A DNA stretch of 64,000 nt from Branchiostoma floridae (taxonomy: Eukaryota; Chordata; Leptocardii; Amphioxiformes; Branchiostomatidae). The notes under the pieces were generated by a model. It was not told the DNA's origin. It made no database searches and saw only the letters and a list, made by a program, of their open reading frames with translations. The position numbers and the translations under genes are program-made. Below, piece after piece: positions 1 to 12,700 of this stretch. Location of the stretch: the NCBI RefSeq assembly GCF_000003815.2, contig NC_049997.1, positions 14,048,067 through 14,112,066 of the forward strand, given 5' to 3'. Position 1 is the stretch's first letter, and each line of letters starts with the position of its first letter.

Positions 1-511
1 ATGTTATCATTTAGCTCCAGTTTTTTAAAACATAAACGTAAAAATTGCAGACAAACTCAAAGATATCACAAACATTTCAAGGTTGACAATACTTATAATA
101 TTATACATACAATTTAGTGTTTGATTAACAAGTCAGTACCTATCTTGCTGTTGTTACTGGGGAGTGGCCATTTAGATGTATTCCTTGAAAGGCTTTACAT
201 ACTATTTGTTTATAATTTCTAAACAAGCTTCAAGTTAAACACAAGCTTTTTTCTTTTTCTTCTTCCTTATTCTTAATAAAATGCTTAAGACAAAGTGTAA
301 TAATTAAATACTACCTGAAAGTACAATACATTGCTTTAGCTTCTTTATGTATCTTGGGCAAGAATACTCTTTTCAATAAATCTCCTACTCCATGTACCTT
401 AAGCTTGTTGTCTAGAATCATAAACTTGTCTATTTCTTCCTTTACACTCTGATGTATTGGATGCAGGACTACATGTAGAGGAAAAGTATAACAATAAAAA
501 ATATCACTAAC

Positions 512-730
512 CCCATGTGTAATTGTACAGGAGAGAGAAGCCATACTCCTTATTACTGACTCCTACAGTCAGCTCGTAGTTACAGGGGTCAAAGTCGATC
601 CAGGTTTTGGAGCTGAAGGTCACCAGGTTCAGGTCCACCTGCCCGTAACAGGTGATGCCTGTACAGGTGCTGCTGGTCAGCTGACATTCATGGCCAGGTG
701 GAGGCTGCGGCCATGCCACACTGGAGCAGC
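512..730 (-). other. C-terminal repeat unit 5, cysteine module (exon 45)
   Basis: This is the last exon seen: SCSSVAWPQP...HECQLTSSTCTGITCYGQVD, then WIDFDPCNYELTVGVSNKEY and YNYTWG, followed by a GTTAGT donor at 511-506. One cysteine of the CC pair is replaced (TCYG). The module is in phase 1 like the others. The expected beta-module exon is not found in bases 1-500, so the gene runs off the left edge. Bases 1-500 otherwise look like intron; I see no supportable exon there. Confidence 0.72.
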
Positions 731-3700
731 CTGTATGTGATAAATAATGGACATAGTTCGTGAGAGGTCTATTAGTGTTTAAGTGGAGTCTATGTGTCCC
801 TGTTGCTCATTGCTTGAAGAATGTTGTCAACCTCCAGGTGTTTTTCTTGAGTAAGTATATTGCTGCTGGTCTTCCCAGCCTTCTCTTACGATGACTGGGT
901 GTCCAGAGTACCAGGTCAGCAGCAGGTCACAATAATGTCTATTGTGTTTTTACGTTCTCTATGGCTCATTTTTCTTATGGCAGGCTTGCTGTTTGTCCAT
1001 ACAAAATGTATCACTCAACGACCGTAGCTTACTGGCCTGCAATTCACCATTCTTGTTACATTTGTACTGGCTAGGTGTGGCCAACCAATCACATTGCCTC
1101 CTACATTCGAGAAGCAATGGGATTGGTTGGTAACCTTCTCTCCTACAACAGGAGGGGGAGGATCTGATTGGCTGACAGCTGGTTAGCACTAACAAAGTAG
1201 GAGGGATGGATCACAGACTGACACACCAGGGCACTTGCTTGACATGTATACAAGCGCAGGGCCTGGCATGAATGAATGAGCAATAGAGAACATCTTTACC
1301 TAATAAAGTGAACACTATATGACAACTTGTACATGTAACAGTATACAATGTGGGAACACAGTTATCATGATTGTACTTACTCTCTGCAAAACCTCCAGTT
1401 ACTGAAGGCGGAGTGTAGCTGGTAGTCAGGTCAAACACCCCTGCTATCCCATTGTAACTCAGCAGTCCCAGAATGGCATAGTCTCCGACCTCAGTGTCAC
1501 CTGTGATGTTGAGGGCCTGGATGAACCCTGCTATCGATCGCTCACCTTCCCCACCTGTAAACATAGCACAGAAATATCGTAAGAAATCTGTGAAATAAAC
1601 TGTATAGTCTGTTCTTTTAACCAATCACTGATGTCATTATGAGTTGGCCTGGTCACATGACCTTAGTGATTGGTCATTCACAACTGATGAAGGCTGCAGT
1701 ATTTTTTTTTCTTTAGGTTGAAATAAAGTTCAGCAACTGATAACTTATCAGCAACCAGGGTTGTCCAGCTTTCAATTTTGTCTGCCCTGTTTCGGTGGCA
1801 GTTTACCTAATGCAAATTGTAATGACAAAGGAAAAGGCAAAATTTTGTTCGAATTTGGATACAAATTACATTCATTTCCATGGTTGAAATTGGTCATTTT
1901 AAGATTACTGAAATTTATTTTCATGTCATGAAGTTCAGATCTTTTGATGCACTGGGTGAATTTTTTTTTCCAATATTATTAAGTAAATTTCCATTCTTTG
2001 ACAGAGTGATGGGTCCTGAAGACAGCCATGGCCCTGAAACATATAAATTTCCATATAAACATATAACATCCTCCGATTTAATTTGGGAATTCCATTATTA
2101 TTTGGGATCGATCTTTCAGATCTCAGCAACCGTACACCCAGATGGGACTGATATCGTAAGCTGTAAGTATTATATGATGTAAGAAATACGTATGCAGCCA
2201 ACTATCGACCACCTGGGGATTTAATCTAATTGGCATGTCCGAGTGTTAANNNNNNNNNNNNNNNNNNNNNNNNNNNNNNNNNNNNNNNNNNNNNNNNNNN
2301 NNNNNNNNNNNNNNNNNNNNNNNNNNNNNNNNNNNNNNNNNNNNNNNNNCATAACCCTTGGAACCTTATGGAAAATTATGCATAACTCTTGGAACCTTAT
2401 GCATAATTATGCATAACCATTGGAAACTTATGCATAATTATGCATAACCCTCAAAAGTTATGCATAATTATGCATAATTATGTACAGTTATGCCAATTTA
2501 GATTAATCCCCAGGGGGTCGTTATTGGCTGCTACGTATTTCTTACATCATTTATACTTACAGCTTACGATGTCAGCCCATCTGGGTGTACGGTTGCTGAG
2601 ATCTGGAAGGTCACTCTCAAATAATAATGGAATTCCCAAATTAAATCGGAGGGTGTTATATACAAAATAATGTAGAATTTCTTGGTTGTTGTATAAAAGG
2701 CTACCAGTAGCCTGTAGATCTGTTTTCTTCTGTTTTGTCTTTTGGTCAGAAATTTTACTTAAAACATAGCAAGGCTGTAATAATCCTCAAGACTTACTGA
2801 GAGACGTCATTGGTGCATTGGGGTCGCAGGTGACCTTGGGCATGAAACTGTTTCTCAGAAGGTAGTACTCAGCTGTCACCTGGCCGTCGATGGATAGCGT
2901 GAGCTTCAGTGTGATGGCGAAACGGTTCTCTGCGTCGTCCTGTCTGATGCTGTAGGTCATGACGACTGTTTGGTTGATGTTGATGGTCACTTCACTTCCT
3001 GTTGTTCAAATATGGAAAATGATAGAACTTCATTATTGGCACAATGAAACAATCTACTGCCAAATAGTGCTTAGAAATCTAGTGTCAAAAGAGCACTTCA
3101 GTGGGTGAGGAAGCAATTTAGATAGAGAAACAAGGATTCTACTACATTCAAAAGCTATGTGTCTACTATGTACATGTAATGTTAATTCACCTTCATCCGT
3201 AGGGTAACCTATATCCGTTGTATATAAAAACAGGGTATTTGGAGATTGTTAAGTCATTGGGATGTAGTTTCACATTGCAATATCTTGAAAATGTTAACAT
3301 TTGAAACCCACGTCGTAGACCGGAAATCTCTAAATACCCATTTATTTTAAACAACGAATCTAGGTTACCCCACGGATTAAGGTGAACTAGTGTTATATTG
3401 TATAAAACAGGCAATCTGGACCTTTTCATTTTATCTTTTTAAATATCATTACATGCTGATTTTTTTCTGTCACAGAGGACGGAATGTACAAAATTTTTGT
3501 CCGGCGCCGGCTGCAAAATTCAGTCAAAGGACGGAAGGCAGACACTGGCTAGAACCCTGGTGTACAGCATCACAGGTTTAGACATACCCCATTGATAGAG
3601 GAACAGAACTTGGTGGAAGTTGAGCTTTCCAATCCTCAAGTTCAATGTGAAGTTACAGATGTCCAGTTCCACTGCAGCTGTGGTGGTCAGAGTCAGCAGC

Positions 3701-6700
3701 TGGAGGTCCATGTCCACACAACAGGACACGCCCAGGCAGTCAGACTGGACAGTACAGGCCAGGGCGTCCGGCAGGGTGGGGTTGTTCATGTCTGGGCAGT
3801 CTAGAAATGATAATAAAAAAATCAGTAAAGACAACATTCGCTTTGCTCACTTTATAATCATATTTGGTGGTTATAGCAAATCACCTGTGAAAACAAAACA
3901 ATTTCTTGTTTTGACATTTTCAGATCCTCTATCAATTTTCACATGAGTTATGCCTGGAATACAGGTAAATTAAAGTAAATTTGATTGGGAGATGACCAGT
4001 GCTTGTAAGGAATTCATTCATTTATTTAGAAACAAGTTTATCAAATTCTGTACCCTGAAATTTCACTCAAATGTAGTGCCCTCAATTGCATAATCATCAT
4101 AGTATTCATACAGTATACTCATTATCTCTGAAGACCTTTTCTGGTACACATAGACTATCTGGGGACCATTGAACATAACCATATGTGCATAAAATACATT
4201 CATGGAGATATTGAACAGAATCATGCATCTATATCATATAAATGTAGCAAACAAATAGCTTTTTAATCATGTAGAACACTCACTGTCCCTTCCTGCATAG
4301 CCCTCCTGCAGTACTCTGGGTCTGACACAAGGGGTCTCTTCAAAGAAGTGTGTCAGTTGGAGAGTGTTGAGCAGAGTTTCCCTAGCCGTGGGAGGCAGCA
4401 CATCCCCAGCAGCCAGGCCATTCTGCTGGACATACTGCTCAAGCTCATCAACTGAGTCTGCAGAGAAAAAACAAGCATTGCAAAATGAGTAAAACCAGCT
4501 TTAGCCTTCTAAGGAAGCTTTTTGATTCATACCAATTTTGTATTTGTTACAGATACGGGTGGGTACCAGTACAGGTACGGTTCAGGTCCAAAAGATCAGG
4601 TCCAGGTCCAGATTGTTTGCTAAAACCTGTGAATGGGTGATACTCAAAACAATGGTCCAATTTTCTACAAAGGAATCTACTCATCAAAGTATGTTCAGCA
4701 TAGTAAACGTGTTACAAAAATTAAGAACTTCAAAAAAAGATTATACAAATTTTGACTTTGATAGGAGGAAGTACAAATTATATTGTACAGAAAGTAAGTA
4801 ATTTTTTGTCTGACTTATAAAATTTTTATAATTTAGCTTGCTACTTAATACACTACAAGTTAGAGTACTAAGTTCTTGCCAAAAGGCCTTATAACCAAAG
4901 AATCTAAATGCTCACCAACACCCAGGGTGTCTGTTAGACTAGCATTACAGACTGGTTCAGGGATTTCCAGGTTGTTGAGGAGTTGAACAGTTTCTGTGCA
5001 GGTCACGTTGATACAGAGTTTAGCCTCAAAGTTCACCACATAGACAGTAGGGCTGCTGTTCTTCCTGATGGAGTACTTCAGCTGGAGTTCATCTCCAATC
5101 TTCTTCTCCTAATTGATAAAAACAGACCAAGGAATGAAAATACAGTTTTGCAATGAGGAGTATTGACAACCAAATCCATAGCCCTACCCACCTTCAACAA
5201 ATATAGAAAAAAATAAATTAATGTTAAAACATGAAAAAAGCAAACATTTCATCATAATATACAGTACTAGTATATACAAAATCATTTAGCCAAGGCCTAC
5301 ATTTTATCTAACAGTAAGGTTCAAAGCATGTCCAGGACACAAACTTAAGGTACATATTAAAACCGAGTGTGCAATATCAAAACACACAGTCTTTGTATCT
5401 TAGCATTTCAAGGTCTATCAAACACCTAGCCACATACGAAATATGAAAACAATCCATCCAGGTGTTTTCTAGTTGCCTAAAATGTTTGTATCTTGTGTAC
5501 AAACAAACTACAGCAGACACTACATTGTCATACATAAAACATCTTGACTGTCCTAGCTTTACCTGCACTTGTCCCCATGTGTAGGTCATGAGCGTGAGTG
5601 TATAACTCCAGTTCCCCATGTGGATGTTAAACTGTAGGTTACAGTAGTCGAAGCTGACAGCGAGACCAGCTGACACGGTGGTGTAGTTGAGCAGGTTCAT
5701 GTCCACCACACAGTCCAGGCCGTTACAGGCGGAGTTCACCTCGCAGGTGGTGTCATCAGGCAGGTAGGAAAGGTCTGGGGCTAAATCACAGGAACCTGGA
5801 GGAATGGATAATATAGAGTTACAGACTCCCCCTGATGTGCATACGGTACCATAATTCATGGCTGGTTCCTATAACCGAATGAATGACCGAGTCCGCAGCC
5901 TTCCTTAATTTTCTTGTTGGCAAGGCCGGATTCCAAACATTCTAACCTGCATGGTGGGGCAATAAAATCTCACGACCATTTCCTAGAACAGCCAAAACAT
6001 TTGACATCGATTTCTACGTTTTGTTTGTCTTTGAATCGCGGCAAATTGATGTGCCATTTTGGTGACTCTCGTTCCCAGCATTGTACGATTGCCTACTTGC
6101 TGATGGTTGACAATACCCCAAGAATGAGACCTATACCCCGGATGCGGATAGTATATAAATGACCTGGGTTATGAAGAAAATAGAGCCTTCTGATTGTTTC
6201 ATGTTGTCTGGCTATATGATAATATGTCGATACTGTAAAATTAATGCATCTAAGTTTGCAGGGATTTAATTTCACAGTAGGGAGAAAATGCAGTGTTCTT
6301 GGTGGTTTCACCATATATTGCCATAGTCACTAACTGTACAGCTATGGAAACACCGGCATCAGATAGTAATTTCTACCATGATGTAATACATGACAAACAG
6401 ACAGTTTATAAAATCATACTTGTGTCTCGACGTCTTCTGGTACTGTTAGTGTTACTGCCAGGCATCTCGGCAGTCTGGCCGGCAGGTACAAAGATGTCGT
6501 TCAGCCCAAAACTCTTGATGATGACATCCACCAAGTCCAGGTGCACCTGGCTTCCAGCAGACGTCAGGAAACGCTGAACAGCTGCGAATGAATGAATGAC
6601 CAAATGAGCATTGTGGATCAGGTGAATGAAGGACCACTTTTCAAACTCAGGCTTTCTAACAGAAGAGATTTTTTTTGTTGTATAAGGCCATGTTGATTTG

Positions 6701-9700
6701 ATTATATGGATGACATCCTCCGGGAACTCCAAAACTGATGCGAGCGAGCGAATAAAAAAAAAGTTTGGCCAAAAAAAAAAGTTGCCTTCAGTATGAAATC
6801 AAAGTGGACAGGAAGGTTCAACATAGGACTCTGGACCTGAATTTTCTGTACTGGTACCTCCCCCAACCAACAATAGATTTTTTTTCTTTCCGTCCTTTCA
6901 CATTCTTATTCTTTGACTTTAGATTCATTTTGGCATTCTATATATGGCATTAGTTATCTGTTTTCTAATACCTTTTTACAATCTACGGAATATTTGTGCT
7001 CATTTTAAAGCTGCTTTGCACAATTTATTGTGTAGCGGAAAACTTTTTTTTTTTTTGGAAATGGCCGAAAATTGGTGCGAGCGCGGATGTCATCCATATA
7101 ATCAAATCAACGTGGCCTAATCATGTATAATTGAATTCTCATATTGCTAACTGGCTAAACATTTAGCTTTTAGAAAATGCATATTTATTAAACATTCATT
7201 CATACAACTGCTTACATGCAAGTGAATGGCTAAATCTAATAAAAACTTAAATGTCAATGACACTGGCTTCACTTATGATTACTGCAAGTTCCTTTATTTT
7301 TGTAGGGATTTAATTTTGCATTGAGAAGGCTTTTGCTGTGTTTTGATGTTGAAACAATCACTGTAGTACTGTTAGTCAATACCACAGAAACTTAGTATTC
7401 ATTGTGTCAGAGACAACACTAGAAACACAGTGAACATAAAACCACTGCAGCTTTTTCAGGATTTACAATCACAATGATATAAATCTTTACAGCCCAACTA
7501 ACTTTTGCCTAACACAGGTTCCTTCCACAGTATGATACAGGCCTACAAGCATGAACGAAAAGAACAAAAATGACTTACTTGTAGCATTTATTTCCACCAT
7601 ATCACACTCGGGTATTGGTGCCTTGTACTTTTCAATAAAAGTTCTGGTATTGTAGCACTTGTAGTCGGAACAGATCCGAGCGCCCACATCTATGGTGTAG
7701 TTCACGTTGTCTCTGGCCACTGTAACCTCGATGGTGACTCCCTCTGCCAGTTTGACATTTTGCTTGACACCTGTGTCAAAGTTCAATATAAAGGGGTGAG
7801 TGACCTTGAATAATTATATCAAGAACTGAAAAAATTGTATTTTGGTGAATAGTCACTGACAGTTAAACTTAAATATAAGGGCAAATGTTGAGAACTGTTT
7901 CTTCATGCTATTTTTAATTGCATCTGGAAATAGTGGTAAACCAGGGTCCATGCTACCTGTCCCCTATTTCATAGCTTTTCTGTATGATAATATTGTATCA
8001 CACAGTCACAAGCCTGAATTAACTGTATTGCAACTGTTCAATCAAATAACATGAACATAAAATGTCTAAGACCTACTTATTAAGTAAGAATCTTTGTCAG
8101 TGGGTTGTACTTGATAATCACTTGCATTATCTTGATAAACGGAAATACAACAATAAAAGGCAAGTAGAAATTTTTCAAATTACATACAAAGAGAAATCTT
8201 ACCCCATGCAAAGTCATTCAGGAACAGCAGTCTCTGTTCCAGGCTCTCAAATGCCACCACGATTTCATAGTTACACACGTCCAGGTGTACTTTAGTGTTG
8301 AACACCCAGGTCCAGTTCAGGAGGGGGATCCCAACCTCTATACAACATCGGATATCTGCAGTAAAAATAGCAACACCATGAGAGAAACATCTAATGAATA
8401 TACCCATGGTATGAAGAATTTGCATTCAATTGAAAGTATTACTGAGGGCAAGTAGATTTAGTTACAATGACTTTACTTACCCAGACAGGTGCTCTCCAGT
8501 CTACAGTATGTGTAGTTGATCATGTTCCAGGGAACCAAGGGTAGCTTAGCTAAAGCAGTCCCAGACTCATTCTTACAAGCTGAAAAGCAGGAATATAAAG
8601 TTTAACGCAATACGAAAAAAAACAAGATTCTAGATGTTGGAGACTCTATCTATTAGTCATCAACAATTACGTCTGGCACATGATTCTATACTGGGGTGTA
8701 ACAATTTTTATTTTGACAAATAATTGGATGGCAAATGACCAGATCCATGCCAGGGAATTTGGAAATTCTTGGGAGTTTCTTGAATGCATAAAATATTTGA
8801 ATTCAGTCCTGGCACAGAAAAATCATCATAAATCAAATAATGATGATGATGATTTAGACACGAATTGATAGTTTTTAGAATTCTTTGAAATTCAATTCAA
8901 AGTTTATTGTGATTTAAAAGACTTACTCATCTCATGATCCTTTAATCGTTTTGTGAGCACGGTGTTGTTGCCAATCAGTGACAGTCCGTAAGATGCAATC
9001 TTGTACTTGAGCTTGGCTTCTGTGAGTTGGTTTGGCAGGGCACACTGGAGTTTACCCTGTATCAAGTCCTGGGAAGGGATCAAGAAAATGTGACATGGTG
9101 AGATGATAGTTATTGCAAAAATTTTGTAGTGTGGGTGCATGTTTGTTGGTTTGCACACGTGTGTACTTGTGTATAATACTTATTCATCTGTGTGTCTCCG
9201 AGTATGTACTAAATGCATAGTATTTGACTGTGTGCATGTGCGCATGTGTGAGTGTGTCAGTGACTGTGTGTGGCATTGTGTGTGCATGTATATCTATTGC
9301 CTTGTAATGCTGACAAATTTTAGTCGCAGTACAGTTGTTTGGCCTTACATTTGTAGCTTGATAGGGCAGTAGAATTGATTTAAATCTTGCACACTATAAC
9401 ATTTCTTTGAAACTGTAGGTATCTGTTTGATGGTTACATAAAAGCAACTGCTATGTTGAATACAATAATCCATCAAATTAATTACATAATACATTACAAT
9501 ACATATTTAGACTATAGACTACATGTACTTGCCATGATTGTGTACCAACATGGTGAGTAGCATTATACAGAGAACCAGTCCCCAACTTATGGTGCAGGAT
9601 TTGACTTTAAATGAAGACAAACATTTAGAAGCTGTATACATGCGTCAAGAGGAAGGGAGTTCCACAGTTGAATGTCTCTCTCTCTGTAGCAGGGTTGTAG

Positions 9701-12700
9701 CCAGCCTGAAATCATTTTCTGTCCCCTCAGTTTTGAATCCTATTGAGTGACGAAGGCGTGAGACTCGGTCTGAAGGTGCAAAGTTCCTAGGGGGTCCGGT
9801 GGCATGCTCCCCGGAAGATTTTGAAATCTTGACCCTCTGAAACGCTATTTCCTGTATTTTGAGGTGTACATTTTACTGGTAGACTAGGCTATTCAACGGT
9901 ATCTGTTTTGGTGAAGAACTACACAAGGGAGGCAGTTTTTTAAACCTAAAATTTCACCTTTACATAATATGTATCAATTTTTGTCCATCACAGAGGACGG
10001 AATGGGCAAAAAAATTTTTCGTCCCCAGCTACAAAATTCCGTCAAAGGACGGAAGGACATGCAGACGCTGGCTACAACCTTGCTCTGTAGAAAGGAAAGT
10101 GATGACTTACAATAGGCAGCCCGAGCATGTGCAGTGCTTCGGTCGTGACCTTCGCCAGCTGCGCAGAGGACATGGCACTCTGGGCCAAGGTCGTCATGTT
10201 CACCGAGGGCCAGACAACCGTTCCGTTTTCTCCGCGCGTAGGTAAAGGTATCGGCGCTCGATTTAAAAGGACAAAAAATGGCAAACATTCATCCCCGCAG
10301 GTTCCCACACTGAAGGTCAGGTAGAAGAGGGCAGGCTTGTAGTACTCCATCATGATTCTGTAATGGGAAATACAAACATTTATTCAGTTACTCAGCTGAC
10401 AAAAGAAATTGTTGTTCATCAATTTTGAAAAGAAGTTCACAAAGATGTGCTTGAACACATGTATGTGTGGAATTAGCATCTGTATCTGTATCTCTATAGC
10501 CGGACGGGTATAACCTTCGGCGTATTGCTACAGCTTTGCAGGCACGCGGCCAGCATATTACACGTACTGAACGACTTGTAACACCGAACCTTTGCACATC
10601 TGACTGCATGTTGTTTGAAGCTATGTAGTGAAGATGTGCCTACTGTACTTGATGGCAACATCAAAGTATCTTTTTGAAAATCAGTAAATTCAAGGACCAG
10701 AAAGTACACAATCAGTCAAAGTCATGCTCAATTCTCTTGGCATAATGTCAATCTTATCATAGAATTTACATGATGATATATTACATGATCTGGTATTTCA
10801 AGGCACAAGAATTTGCTAGAGTAGCAGTCCTACACAACCCTAGGCTGATATCACGGCGGTTGGTTGACGGGATATTCTTTCCCGTTACTAGACGCACTCA
10901 GCAAAGTATTGGGTTACATGAGGTGTACTATTGGCAAGCAATATTGTATAGAAGTGTATTGAACAATTGGAAATGCCTTTAAATAATTGGAATATGGCGC
11001 TTATTGCTGAGACCTATGGAAGAAGTGGGCTCACCTCATCTTTAATCTCATGGGACTTTCTCCTGTGAAGTCCAGGTCAATTCCTGTATCTATCTCTTTT
11101 GTTTCACCTGAAAGGTAACGTAAGAACAGATATAACAAAAGAACTTTATAACATAAGGTAAGCGTAACATATCACTTTCAAGTTATGCCTCAAAAGAAAA
11201 AAATGAGATGTGTACAATGTGTATCTTATGATTGTAAATCCAGTGATGTGATCATAAGTCAAGCTCCAATTTATGTATTTATAATCACATAAACAGGCTG
11301 TGTGGACCATTCCTATTTGTTACACAGCCATAATATCATAAGCACGGGCTACAGAAAAGCCATGCATTAATAATTGGCAAATAATGCACACCTGACGGAA
11401 CGATTGGACTTCAACTTTTTAAATATCATGTTCCCCCTAGGGCTATATACATTTGTACCTTTGACTTACCCCAGAACTTTTCAGATATGATCTGATACTC
11501 ATATAAGAATGGATCAATCCCAGCTGTCTCTATTCCAAATGAGAAGGTGAAGGTGGAGATGTTGAAGGTGGCGTGAGCCTTCACTGTCTTGAAAAACCTC
11601 CACATCTGGGGAAGAAAACAGTCAACGGTGACTTCATTATAACCTACCAGTAGATACAACCTTAGGCCTAGGAAAAAAAATGTTGTGTTTCCTGTTTCCC
11701 TACCTACCCTAATAAAACCTGCCGACCCTAGACTTTTTTTTGGGGTCGGCAGTGGAGTCACATAGCTTCCAGTTAGAATTTTTATTTAGCCTGCTTCCTA
11801 TTGAAGTAAAACACTGCTTGTCCCATCTAATGAAGGATAAATGTATCTATCATGCACAAAATTAAAGTTTGACATTGAAAGACAAGTGTCATCATGCATT
11901 TCAGTTTACTTTGTTCAACTGTATTGTAAATTATGTATCACCAGAGTTTTGGCCAGCCTAAAAATAATACAAGAAAAAAAAAGATAATCCCTACCTACCG
12001 ACCCAAATTTTTTCAGGACTGAAACAGGAAACACAACATTTTTTTTCCTAGGCCTTAGCCACATTTGGGATAATTGTGTTTCCCACCACCTACATTGGCT
12101 ACATAGAGCAGCGAAAAGCAGCACTCCAGCTAGAAGCTCTGAGGAAGAAGCTCTGAGAATGTCTGACAGGCATTGAAACGTAAGCAGGTAATCATCACTG
12201 TTGTTGTAAAAGAAATGATTACAATCTCAAATATCCTACCTTATTACATTGCAGTTACTAAATAATGTTAATGTTGACAACAATTTTGACCTTCTATTGG
12301 ACACTTCTATTTAACACAAGTAATCATACATTAAAGCTATAAATTCATTATATTGAAAAAAAATTCCTGCACCTGGCAGTAGTATCAACCCTCACCTGAT
12401 TTATAACTTAAGCAGTCTAAGTTTTCAACAACAAGTTTTGTGCCAAATAATTACCTGTAGCTCCACACAGCAGGATATCCCAAGACACATATCCGAGAAG
12501 GTGCAGAAGACGTTCGGGGGCATCTTCATTGTCAGGAATGGACAATCTATAATGCAAGAATATTGATTAAGTCCACGTGTACCCCTTGTATCAGCAAACA
12601 AAGGGAAATTTTTTTAAAAAATCAATAAACTTATGATTACTAGTAAGAGTGCCATATGGACTCAAACCTTGGTCAATGATCTTTTAGGTGAAAAGTTCTC

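Larger units (their letters stand above)
1381..3800 (-). other. C-terminal repeat unit 4 (exons 42-44)
   Basis: Exon 42 (3800-3588) is the cysteine module: NCPDMNN...LACTVQSDCLGVSCCVDMDL, then VELDICNFTLNLRIG and LYQWG. Exon 43 (2998-2798) is the beta module (SEVTININQTVVMTYSIRQD and PKVTCDPNAPMTS). Exon 44 (1554-1381) is a third module (GFIQALNITGDTEVGDYAIL). All three exons begin and end in phase 1, so they are symmetric and could duplicate without breaking the frame. Confidence 0.72.
6420..8579 (-). other. C-terminal repeat unit 2 (exons 35-38)
   Basis: Exons 35 (8579-8481) and 36 (8355-8203) together make the cysteine module: TCKNES...YCRLESTCL|DIRCCIEV...LDVCNYEIVVAF...FAWG. Here the module is split by an extra intron exactly in the C..C.xIxCC core. 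Exon 37 (7770-7579) is the beta module (GVTIEVTVARDNVNYTIDVG, then ARICSDYKCY and IPECDMVEINAT). Exon 38 (6581-6420) is the helical module (VHLDLVDVIIKSFGLNDIF) and ends in STRRRRDT, a second proprotein-convertase-like site. Introns between modules are phase 1. Confidence 0.7.
8927..12546 (-). other. C-terminal repeat unit 1 (exons 30-34)
   Basis: Exon 30 (12546-12455) opens the cysteine module: YCPF...FCTFSDMCLGISCCVELQ. Exon 31 (11605-11470) completes it with a beta segment (ATFNISTFTFSFGIE) ending in FWG. Exon 32 (11107-11035) and exon 33 (10357-10111) form an expanded beta plus helical part with TCGDECLPFFVLLNRAPIP. Exon 34 (9068-8927) holds the SAP-like LTEAKLKYKIASYGLSLIGN followed by NTVLTKRLKDHE. 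This unit is the most divergent: the usual 'C-N-x-x-L' after the aspartate is missing in exon 31. The module family is not one I can name. Confidence 0.65.

Noticed and set aside
311..440. Possible next exon of the LLTP-like gene (SVKEEIDKFMILDNKLKVHG)
   Set aside because: With the required phase 1 entry the frame hits a stop before any donor, and it does not resemble the expected beta module.
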